A stretch of DNA of 47,950 bases from Spirochaetales bacterium. Its GTDB lineage: Bacteria; Spirochaetota; Spirochaetia; SZUA-6; JAFGRV01. Each line of letters begins with the position of its first letter. The first letter of the stretch is position 1. The notes beneath the pieces were generated by a model. It made no database searches, was not told the DNA's origin, and worked only from the letters and a program-made list of their open reading frames with translations. A program made the translations under genes and the position numbers. The stretch is from assembly GCA_016928415.1 (NCBI GenBank), contig JAFGKU010000011.1, forward strand, positions 1 to 47,950, in the 5' to 3' direction. Positions 8,925 through 16,332 of this stretch are shown in pieces.

Positions 8925-10058
8925 ATGCCGAATAATTCACATAAGTATTCAATCAATAAAACAATTATCTTTTTACTCCTTTGGCTAATCTACTGTATTC
9001 CCGCCTTTGGGGACGATCTGAATTCGCTGCTCAATACAATCAGAATGCCCGCGGGATTCTCAATTTCCGTCTATGCGGAAAATGTTCCCGGTGCCAGGTC
9101 AATGACGATGGGCGATAAGGGCACCCTTTTTGTAGGTACTAGGAGAGAGGGAAAAGTGTACGCCATAACAGACACCAACGCGGATTTCAAGGCGGATAAA
9201 GTCCGTACAATCCTGACAGGGCTGAACATGCCTAACGGGGTGGCGTTCAGAAAAGGAGCCCTCTATGTGGCTGAAGTCAACAGGATCCTTAAACTGGATA
9301 ACATCGAAGAGAACCTTGACTCACCGCCGAAGCCGTCGGTCATTATTGATACTCTGCCCAGCGACCGTGCGCACGGGTGGAAATACATTACCTTCGGCCC
9401 GGATAACCGGCTGTACATTCCCGTAGGATTTCCCTGCAATGTCTGCGAACCGGAAAATCTTGTTTACGGTTCCCTGTTACGAATCAATCCCGACGGATCG
9501 GGGCTTGAAACTTTCGCCAGCGGAATAAGGAATACGGTGGGTTTTGCCTTTCATCCGGTGACAAAGGAGCTCTGGTTCACCGACAACGGAAGGGACTGGC
9601 TCGGTGACGATAAACCGCCGGATGAACTGAACCATGCCCCGGAAAAGGGATTGCATTTCGGCTTTCCCTATCTCCACGGTAAAAACATACGGGACCCCGA
9701 TTTCGGCAGCCGTGCCGGAAACAGGGAAATGACACGTCCTGTTCAGGAACTGGGCCCCCATGTGGCGGCCCTGGGAATGAAATTCTACACCGGCGGCATG
9801 TTCCCGGGCCGGTATAAAAATAACATTTTTATCGCTGAACATGGTTCCTGGAACAGGAGTATTCCCATAGGATACAGAATCACATTTGTAAAGCTGAAAA
9901 ATGATGAAGCTGTTTCCTACACCCCGTTTGCAGAGGGCTGGCTTAAGACCGATGGAACGGCGTGGGGGCGGCCCGTTGACCTCCTTGTTTTAAAGGACGG
10001 TTCCCTCCTTGTTTCGGACGACAAGCAAGGTGCCATCTACAGGATAATCTATAAATAA
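8925..10058 (+). CDS. Secreted PQQ-dependent sugar (sorbosone/glucose) dehydrogenase family
   Basis: A signal peptide (about residues 1-29) is followed by a six-bladed beta-propeller of the soluble glucose/L-sorbosone dehydrogenase family. Recognisable blocks are MPAGFSISVYAENVPGARSM, LFVGTRREGKVYAI, LNMPNGVAFRKGALYVAEV, AHGWKYITFGPDNRLYIPVG (candidate catalytic His), GSLLRINPDGSG, GIRNTVGFAFHP, and WFTDNGRDWLGDD with PPDELNH. These enzymes oxidise aldoses or sorbosone in the periplasm with PQQ as cofactor. A CNVC pair follows the His block, as in sorbosone-type members. No PQQ biosynthesis gene is in the window, so PQQ may be scavenged or made elsewhere. GGAGG at 8914-8918 supports the start at 8925; an out-of-frame ATG lies at 8920. 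Confidence 0.85.
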   Translation: MPNNSHKYSINKTIIFLLLWLIYCIPAFGDDLNSLLNTIRMPAGFSISVYAENVPGARSMTMGDKGTLFVGTRREGKVYAITDTNADFKADKVRTILTGLNMPNGVAFRKGALYVAEVNRILKLDNIEENLDSPPKPSVIIDTLPSDRAHGWKYITFGPDNRLYIPVGFPCNVCEPENLVYGSLLRINPDGSGLETFASGIRNTVGFAFHPVTKELWFTDNGRDWLGDDKPPDELNHAPEKGLHFGFPYLHGKNIRDPDFGSRAGNREMTRPVQELGPHVAALGMKFYTGGMFPGRYKNNIFIAEHGSWNRSIPIGYRITFVKLKNDEAVSYTPFAEGWLKTDGTAWGRPVDLLVLKDGSLLVSDDKQGAIYRIIYK

Positions 10059-10077
10059 AGGTCCCTGGTTAAAAAAC

Positions 10078-10111
10078 AGGAGCCGTTTTACCCTGTAGGA
10101 AAACGGCTCCT
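10078..10111. terminator. Strong terminator between convergent genes
   Basis: AGGAGCCGTTTT (10078-10089) and AAAACGGCTCCT (10100-10111) form a perfect 12-bp stem with a 10-base loop. On the minus strand the stem is followed by GTTTTTT, so it is best suited to end the glucanase gene, and it may also stop the dehydrogenase transcript. Confidence 0.85.
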
Positions 10112-10143
10112 CGCAATAAGGGGTGGAAAAAAAGCAGGAAAAA

Positions 10144-13100
10144 TTACCAGCCTTTGTTATTTTTCTCTTTAACTATTTCCATGTTGCCTTTATCCAGAAG
10201 GCCGTCCAGGCGCGGGTCTTCCACGACCACCCTGGTAAAAACAGCCTTGCCTTCGGCTGTGGGCATTATATGGATTCCATATGTTCCCACACCCTTGATA
10301 AGGATGTTTTCAAAACGGGCACTCTTCAATACCTTTCTTCCCTGGATCGTTATTCCGGCATACGTGGAATCATAAATATCCAGGTCCGAAACCAATATAT
10401 TCGCATCAATATCCTGGTTGGCACACCAGATCCAGAAAGCCCCGCAATAGGAACGGCCCTGTTGTGAATTATCGGCTCCGCAACGGATAAGCGTATTGCG
10501 CCTTACAATTATATCGCCCGAGAAGGGAACCGGATCGAAGTTGGAACTGATGTTAATACCGCCCCCATTGTGTACAATGTCGGAGATGACGTTATCCTCC
10601 ACTACATGGTTGCTGCCTCCGTAAACGGCAATCCCGTTCGCAAGCCAGGGGGACTGGATGGTATTGAACCGGATCGTGTTCCCCGAACTTGCCTCCCTGT
10701 TATTGTTGTACGTTGCGGACCAGGTGGCAATGGCATCATCCCCCGTTCCACGGAAGTGGCATTGCTCGACAATGGAGTTTTTCGTACCCAGGCAGAGGTT
10801 TATGCCGTCTGCAAGCAGGTTCCTGAACCGGCAGCCTTTCACAACCAGGCCGTCCGTCTTTTTTTCCGTCCACATACCAACCTTAAGGTGGTTAAACCAT
10901 ACATTTTCAACCAAAGACTTCTTACCCAGCCTCCCGTGCACGCCCGACGCGAGTATCGAATCGTCACGGTATATTGAACTGCCGTTTACCATCAAATCCC
11001 TGAGGGTAAAGGGAATCCCGGAACCGTAGAACCCGTTTTGCCCCACCTGAATTTTTGTGTACCACATTCCGGCACCCTGTACCACGACACCGTCGGGATA
11101 CAGGTCATTGTCCTTCCTGACGTTGAATGTACCCGCGGGAATCCATACGCCCTTTTTGGCTCTCTGGGCCGCCGTAAAACAATCATTCAATGCATCCGAA
11201 TCATCCTTGCCATCGTCAGCCATGGCCCCGTAATCGGTAACGGAAAGGTAGCCTGACGGCCTTGATACCGGTGCGGGCACCTGTTCGGCATCTATAACGT
11301 CAATCGTATAGACAATATCGTTCGAGGCATCCTTCTGCAGACGCACCTTGCTGCCTGCCGCGGCCTTGTCCATGAGAAAGGAGACCTCGTCGAAGAACCG
11401 CCTGGCCATGCCGAGAGACGGCGTGTTGGCGCCGGGGAAATTGCCGTAAATCCACGCAAATTCGGACGTCAGGGTGATTTCTTTCTTCATCTTGCCATCA
11501 ACATACAAAGATATCGGGGCCTCTTGACCTTTTCCGTCTTTCGTATCGGGGATGCTGTATCTTATTACCAGGGAGTTGGCTTCTTTTTTAAGTTTAAACT
11601 CGACGTAATCGCCTTTCTTGCTCAGTTGCACCGCCTTTCGGCCCAGTGCTTCGGACGTAATCTTCGAAGCTGTCCACCCGGCCCTTTCAGGACCGGTCAC
11701 CTGGCCGTTCGTAGCGGCATTTTCCGCTTCATAAGATACAAAGGGAAGGCTGGCGCCGCGTGCCTTGATTTCAGGGATTTTTATTTCCTTTTCCCTAGGA
11801 ACCCAGACCGTTATGTCATCTTCATCCTTTGCCTTTTCGGCTATTTTTATCGGTTTCACCGAAATATTATCCAGCCAGACTTCAGACGGCGCCACGCCGC
11901 CCAGCTGGAATTCGAGACGGGCTTCATTGTCGGTGGCATGCTGCATGACAAAATCGAATTTGTATGTTTTGAATTTTTTACCGATGGAAATAATCTGGCC
12001 CACGCCCTCACCCATCGTATAATCGGCCCAATTCCTGCCGCCCATGCCTCCGGCCTTTACATCGATGGTCCGGGGCTCGGATGCCCTGGCATCAAAGGAA
12101 ACACGGTATTCAACACCCTGCACAAAGGTGATTGGATTTTGAATCAACTGAACGGCATACACGGCGCTGCCGGCCTCCATCACGTTTGCCTTGAAGGCAC
12201 CGTTATCGAGTGAGGGGATGGCGTATCCCCCCGCACCGCCCATATCATAGCCGAAAAACCAGTAAGACGAATTCGCCACGTACTTGATTTTCTCCACATC
12301 CGGGTCCTGTATGCTGAAGCCCCCGTTTTTAACCTTCTCTTCCATGGAGAATTCTTCCAACATGACATCGTCTATCCAGATGCTCGAAGACGCCATTCCG
12401 CCCAATAAAAATTCCAGGCGGGCCCCGGCATCGGTATCTCCTTCCATTTTAAAAAGGTGGCTGTACTGGTTCATTTCTGTATTCAGGGTAATTTCAGTAC
12501 CTCCGGGACCACCGCCGGTATAATCCTCTTCACCGGAAGAACCGCTCACTTTAACAGCGATGGACCTGTCGGCCTGCGCCCTTGCCATAAAGCTGATAAC
12601 ATAAATTTTTCCCTTTTCAAGGCTGACAGGGGATTGGGACAGTTTTACGGAACCGGTATCCGGGGATGAATCCTCCATGTCAACACGGAACATACCGTCC
12701 TCAAGCTTCGTTTTCCCCTTGCCGTCGAACGCCCAGTAAGACGAACCCTTCATTCCCCCGATACCGGCAATGTTTTTATCCGTAAGGCTGAAATTCCCGT
12801 TTTTAACGAGGGTGTCCAGAGGTTCCGAGTCCCCGCCGTTCATCATTTGCGAAATATCAAGCTTGATGACTTTCCATTGAGGGCTTGTCCATTCGGGCTG
12901 CACGGAATCATTGCATTGGGCAAAACCCATTTTCTGCTCCACGTGGAGATAATAGCCGGGTTCAAGGACACTCTGGAACGTTGTGCCACCCGCGATGGAG
13001 CCCGCCGACATTTTCCATTGGGATCCCGCCGACGATTCATTCACATCGAGGCACTCCACATATTCGTTGCCGTTCTCATTGGTCAGGTAGTGGCCGGTGG

Positions 13101-13593
13101 CCTTGTTCCTGATCCTTTTATAATCCTTGTAATCTTCAATAACCCATTGGGATGCAGGGTCACTGGCGAGCGGTGTGCCGTACATCGCCTTGCCGTCTTT
13201 TTCGTATAATATTTTACTGATCCATATGTTCTCAAAACGTACAGTCGGTTTTATTACCGTAACCTTAACGGAGCCGGAAAAGCCGTTGGCAGAAACGGTG
13301 ATTACCGTGGTACCTTCCTTCAATGCCACGACCATGCCCTTGGGCGTAACAACGGCAATTTTTGAATCCGCGGATTTCCAGACGGGACCCGCTTCATCCG
13401 CCGCCACTTCTGTTTCGGTCCCCGAAGCCTCCTCCGGCAAAACGTAATCGAGTGTTTCCGTATCACCTTCCAGGAGCATGATATCACCCTGAGGGATGGT
13501 AATGGGGGGGCCGGCCGTCGTGACACAGGCCGTGATGGTTAAAACCATCAAACCGCATAAAATGACAAACCATGATATTTTTTTATTCTTCAT
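10144..13593 (-). CDS. Multimodular lipoprotein, GH87-like alpha-1,3-glucanase
   Basis: The start at 13593 follows GAGAGGA with 8-base spacing; an ATG at 13632 is unsupported. The signal ends in the lipobox ITAC (Cys23). Modules in order (from this start): Ig-like Big_2 domain about 33-115; a ricin/fascin-like trefoil about 135-245 (RNKATGHYL, PGYYLHVEQ); two CBM4/9-like domains about 263-412 and 420-580, each with VKNG(N/G)FS at the start and (I/L)D(D/N)(V/I) near the end; a CBM35-like domain about 618-770 (VSYEAENA); and a right-handed beta-helix about 785-1140 (SVTDYGAMADDGKDDSDAL). The CBM35-like plus beta-helix pair is typical of GH87 alpha-1,3-glucanase/mycodextranase. Asp929 (ADGIN) and Asp952-Asp953 (GTGDDAIATW) are the candidate catalytic aspartates. 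It would hydrolyse alpha-1,3-glucan at the cell surface. The accessory modules suggest an insoluble substrate. Confidence 0.75.
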   Translation of the reverse strand: MKNKKISWFVILCGLMVLTITACVTTAGPPITIPQGDIMLLEGDTETLDYVLPEEASGTETEVAADEAGPVWKSADSKIAVVTPKGMVVALKEGTTVITVSANGFSGSVKVTVIKPTVRFENIWISKILYEKDGKAMYGTPLASDPASQWVIEDYKDYKRIRNKATGHYLTNENGNEYVECLDVNESSAGSQWKMSAGSIAGGTTFQSVLEPGYYLHVEQKMGFAQCNDSVQPEWTSPQWKVIKLDISQMMNGGDSEPLDTLVKNGNFSLTDKNIAGIGGMKGSSYWAFDGKGKTKLEDGMFRVDMEDSSPDTGSVKLSQSPVSLEKGKIYVISFMARAQADRSIAVKVSGSSGEEDYTGGGPGGTEITLNTEMNQYSHLFKMEGDTDAGARLEFLLGGMASSSIWIDDVMLEEFSMEEKVKNGGFSIQDPDVEKIKYVANSSYWFFGYDMGGAGGYAIPSLDNGAFKANVMEAGSAVYAVQLIQNPITFVQGVEYRVSFDARASEPRTIDVKAGGMGGRNWADYTMGEGVGQIISIGKKFKTYKFDFVMQHATDNEARLEFQLGGVAPSEVWLDNISVKPIKIAEKAKDEDDITVWVPREKEIKIPEIKARGASLPFVSYEAENAATNGQVTGPERAGWTASKITSEALGRKAVQLSKKGDYVEFKLKKEANSLVIRYSIPDTKDGKGQEAPISLYVDGKMKKEITLTSEFAWIYGNFPGANTPSLGMARRFFDEVSFLMDKAAAGSKVRLQKDASNDIVYTIDVIDAEQVPAPVSRPSGYLSVTDYGAMADDGKDDSDALNDCFTAAQRAKKGVWIPAGTFNVRKDNDLYPDGVVVQGAGMWYTKIQVGQNGFYGSGIPFTLRDLMVNGSSIYRDDSILASGVHGRLGKKSLVENVWFNHLKVGMWTEKKTDGLVVKGCRFRNLLADGINLCLGTKNSIVEQCHFRGTGDDAIATWSATYNNNREASSGNTIRFNTIQSPWLANGIAVYGGSNHVVEDNVISDIVHNGGGINISSNFDPVPFSGDIIVRRNTLIRCGADNSQQGRSYCGAFWIWCANQDIDANILVSDLDIYDSTYAGITIQGRKVLKSARFENILIKGVGTYGIHIMPTAEGKAVFTRVVVEDPRLDGLLDKGNMEIVKEKNNKGW

Positions 13594-13684
13594 ACAGATA
13601 TTCCTCTCTTTTATATATACCAAGGGTGACATAAATCCTGAAAATGTAAATTATTCAAATACCACTTACTCATAATAAAAGTAA

Positions 13685-13717
13685 CAGCCGCCATAAAGAC
13701 GGACTTCAAGCCGGCTG
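13685..13717 (-). terminator. Possible weak terminator
   Basis: CAGCCG (13685-13690) and CGGCTG (13712-13717) can pair. On the minus strand the hairpin is followed by a T-rich stretch (TTACTTTTATT). It sits after the stop of the discoidin lipoprotein gene. The stem is short. Confidence 0.35.
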
Positions 13718-13732
13718 CCGCATGTTTTTAAA

Positions 13733-14251
13733 TTACTTAACGAATACCTGGAATTCCGCGACCTGGCCGGCCGTGGCTTCCGTGTTGGCGGTAAAAGAAA
13801 GCCTTACATAACGAACGGTCGCTGAAACGGGAATCGTGACCATATTCGGGTGTTCCTTATCCATGGGAGTGAAATCATAGCCCGCCGAGTCTTTAATCAC
13901 GGAAAAATCAGTGCCGTCCGCGCTTCCCAGGATGGAAAAGGTCTGCGTCCTCGGCTGCCAGACTCTCTTGGGATTGAGCAATATCTTTATGGCACCTACT
14001 TTCATTTCACTGCCAAGATCAACGGTCAACTCGTTGGGATAGGCGTCTTTAGCCCCTTCCCAGTATGTCTGATTGTTATCATCCACCGCCTTAACAGCCT
14101 TGAAGTCATAGATATGGTTGTTCGCTTCAATGGATTTGCCTATGGCGGCATTCGTTAATCCTGCCGTAGGATCCATCGTTACGCACGTACCTAAAAAAAC
14201 CAGGGCAAGAATCAATAAAGTGATAAAAATAAATGACTTTTTCATTTTCAT
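13733..14251 (-). CDS. Small F5/8C (discoidin)-like lipoprotein
   Basis: A 172-residue protein with a hydrophobic signal ending FLGTC, a relaxed spirochaete-style lipobox. The mature part is one F5/8 type C/CBM32-like domain: AVDDNNQTYWEG, ELTVDLGSEMKVGAIKI, FSILGSADGTDFSVI and VRYVRLSFTAN are the usual strand motifs. It probably binds carbohydrate at the cell surface and has no catalytic domain. AGGAGAT precedes the ATG. It lies just upstream of the GH87-like lipoprotein gene on the same strand, separated by a weak hairpin. Its upstream region carries the 12-mer ACAATTTTACAA (14360-14371), also found at a similar distance before the other small carbohydrate-binding lipoprotein at 30661-31311. 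Confidence 0.75.
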   Translation of the reverse strand: MKMKKSFIFITLLILALVFLGTCVTMDPTAGLTNAAIGKSIEANNHIYDFKAVKAVDDNNQTYWEGAKDAYPNELTVDLGSEMKVGAIKILLNPKRVWQPRTQTFSILGSADGTDFSVIKDSAGYDFTPMDKEHPNMVTIPVSATVRYVRLSFTANTEATAGQVAEFQVFVK

Positions 14252-14359
14252 ATCTCCTGTTAAAATTAATTTTCCATGAAAACCATTAAACTACAGGAAA
14301 AGTTTATCCGCAACCGCCATTATTTACGTGATTGCTATTTTTTTAGAGAAAAGGATAAG

Positions 14360-14371
14360 ACAATTTTACAA
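14360..14371 (-). promoter_or_regulatory. 12-mer shared with the 30661-31311 gene upstream region
   Basis: ACAATTTTACAA on the plus strand, 109 bases upstream of the ATG at 14251. The same 12 bases occur at 31416-31427, 105 bases upstream of the ATG at 31311, in the same orientation relative to the gene. It is a possible operator or activator site. Confidence 0.35.
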
Positions 14372-14403
14372 AATCCCTACTTTTAAAGGATAAGGGGCAA
14401 ATT

Positions 14404-15210
14404 TTACCAGTCCGTATGGAACATACCGTTAAAGGTGCTCATCACCTTCTTCTGTTCCGCATCCAGGTAAAACAGGGCCTTCGTCTTTATATCAACAGGA
14501 ATACTCTTATAAAACGCCGCCGCAATGGCTCCGGCCATACAGGCAATCGTGTCGCTGTCACCGCCTATGTATACGGCTTTCCTGACGGCATCTTCAAAAT
14601 CATTTGATTGAAGAAAGGCGAAAATGGCCTGGGGAACGGAATGGGCGCATTGTATTTCAAACCTGTATTTCTTCCTCAGTGTTTCAAGATCAAAATCCAG
14701 GGGATACCCGATTTTGTTTACCACGAAATCCCGGATCTCCTTTTTTGTGGCTCCCCCCTTTGCCAGAAATACGGAACCGGCCACCGCCTGCGCTCCCTTG
14801 ATTCCATCGGAATGGTTGTGTGTAATTTCAGCCGTTTTTTTCGCTTCCGATAACACATCCTTCATTGTTTCAAAAGCCAGGCCGACCGGGCTGACCCGCA
14901 TACCCGAACCGTTTCCATAACTGTAATACGGTTTTGGTTTGTCCGACTTCAGCCATCCCATGAAGGAATGCCCGTATCCCGCATCGGGATACCTTCGACC
15001 GTACAGCCTTATATACTGCAGGTAATACTCTTTGGACCGGGAAAAGTCTTTTTTTTTACGGACCTCCAGGATGGCACCGGCAACCCCGATTGTAAGCACG
15101 GAATCATCGGTAATACAACTGCGTCTTTGAAAAAGGGGGAAATCATAAGATTCCACTTTTCTGTGTTCATATGCCGAGCCTGCGATGTCGCCTATAATGG
15201 CGCCTAGCAT
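14404..15210 (-). CDS. ADP-ribosylglycohydrolase family protein
   Basis: A 268-residue DraG/ARH-type enzyme. The metal-binding signatures are in place: MLGAIIGDIAGSAYE at the N terminus, TDDSVLTIGVA, THNHSDGIKGAQAVAG, and GGDSDTIACMAGAIAAAFY near the C terminus. The family removes ADP-ribose from proteins or small molecules using two Mg ions; here the target is unknown. It is the last gene of the minus-strand run and lies only 15 bases after the EEP-family gene, so it is probably co-transcribed with the signalling genes. No ADP-ribosyltransferase is visible in the window, so a DraT-DraG pair is not supported. Confidence 0.85.
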   Translation of the reverse strand: MLGAIIGDIAGSAYEHRKVESYDFPLFQRRSCITDDSVLTIGVAGAILEVRKKKDFSRSKEYYLQYIRLYGRRYPDAGYGHSFMGWLKSDKPKPYYSYGNGSGMRVSPVGLAFETMKDVLSEAKKTAEITHNHSDGIKGAQAVAGSVFLAKGGATKKEIRDFVVNKIGYPLDFDLETLRKKYRFEIQCAHSVPQAIFAFLQSNDFEDAVRKAVYIGGDSDTIACMAGAIAAAFYKSIPVDIKTKALFYLDAEQKKVMSTFNGMFHTDW

Positions 15211-15225
15211 GATTCCGGACTCCCT

Positions 15226-16302
15226 TTACCCTTTCAGCCTCACCCTGGCGGACACGGGATTATGATCCGAATGCTTGAAGCCCAGGTCATATCCCTTTGC
15301 CTCGAGCAGCTCGACATTGGGTGATAAAAGAAACCCGTCAATGATGGTTGTGTAATTCTCACCCGCTACATAAGGCTTTTCATCCGTCCTGACCGTTGGA
15401 ATCTTTGAATCATACGCCCATGTCCAGCCGGCGGGAGTCCAGTTCTGCGGAATGCGCTGCACCCAGAAGAGATATTTTTGATCCGTGGTGTAAGGCGTAA
15501 AAAGATCATCCATTACACCCGGAAAAAGATTGTTCCAGTCCCCGCCGAGTATGACAAAATGACCGGCTGTATAAAATTCCTGCATTTTCTCTTTTAGGAA
15601 ATCAAGTTCCTGCTGCCGTAAAAAGCCTCCCTCATCGTAGGCGGAAAGATGGACATTCACAACTATTAATTTTTTACCCTTGAACGGGCTTTCAAAGGTA
15701 ATGAAATTGGCGCACCGCTTAAGCTGGTATAAATTCTGCGGGAAGGGAAATTCACCCGGAAGCTGGTACCGGACCGACTGTTCCGCCCTGTACCTGGAAA
15801 AACTTAACAGGCCCGAATAAACATCTCCCATGGGGGAGGAAAGGGGAACCGGCACAAAGGCCACCCTGTAATTTACGGCAAACCAGGCAGGATAAGCGGG
15901 GAAAATTCCGGCAAGGACTTCCAGTTGATCTAAATGAAAGGACCTGTTTGAATTGACATCAACCTCCTGGAACAGGTAAAAATCGGATTGTACGCCGCGG
16001 ACCAATGCCGTAATCCCCTCAATGTTCTTCAAAACGGCATCCCTGCCGCGGGCAATCCCCATGGTGCCCCCGTCAAGGAAAAAATCGGCCAATGCATCCA
16101 GCCCCGCATAACCGATATTCCACGTGAACAGGTCCACTTCATCCCCGTCCATTTTTTCCTCGCCGGCCGCGGTTGAAACGGGACCCAGTATTTCCAGGGG
16201 CTGCGGATAGTAGGCCGTTGCGGCCGAAAAACCCAGGAACAACAGGAAAACGGCAATGGGAACGGCAATCACGATGCCGCCTATCAATAATATTTTTTTC
16301 AC
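15226..16302 (-). CDS. Membrane-anchored endonuclease/exonuclease/phosphatase (EEP) family protein
   Basis: One N-terminal hydrophobic segment (ILLIGGIVIAVPIAVFLLFL) anchors or exports the protein. The EEP core follows: DLFTWNIGYAG (Asn), YLFQEVDVNSNRS (metal-binding Glu), VNVHLSAYDEGG (His), ILGGDWNN (Asp and Asn) and KHSDHNPVSARV (the final DH pair). All main catalytic positions are present, so it should be an active phosphodiesterase or phosphatase outside the cytoplasm. The family ranges from DNases to sphingomyelinases, and the substrate cannot be told. I choose the GTG at 16302 because AGGATGG lies 6-7 bases upstream. The in-frame ATG at 16311 overlaps its own possible ribosome site. 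It sits about 30 bases after the 7TM kinase gene. Confidence 0.75.
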   Translation of the reverse strand: MKKILLIGGIVIAVPIAVFLLFLGFSAATAYYPQPLEILGPVSTAAGEEKMDGDEVDLFTWNIGYAGLDALADFFLDGGTMGIARGRDAVLKNIEGITALVRGVQSDFYLFQEVDVNSNRSFHLDQLEVLAGIFPAYPAWFAVNYRVAFVPVPLSSPMGDVYSGLLSFSRYRAEQSVRYQLPGEFPFPQNLYQLKRCANFITFESPFKGKKLIVVNVHLSAYDEGGFLRQQELDFLKEKMQEFYTAGHFVILGGDWNNLFPGVMDDLFTPYTTDQKYLFWVQRIPQNWTPAGWTWAYDSKIPTVRTDEKPYVAGENYTTIIDGFLLSPNVELLEAKGYDLGFKHSDHNPVSARVRLKG

Positions 16303-16332
16303 TGGTACCATCCTTTCATTTCCAGCCGCCGC

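Noticed and set aside
8704-8952. 82-codon minus-strand frame between the receiver and dehydrogenase genes
   Set aside because: It has no ribosome site or domain pattern, and its 5' end runs into the dehydrogenase gene. I treat the interval as non-coding.
14404-15210. DraG of a nitrogenase control system
   Set aside because: No DraT, nitrogenase or PII gene is in the window, and the gene is placed in a signalling run.
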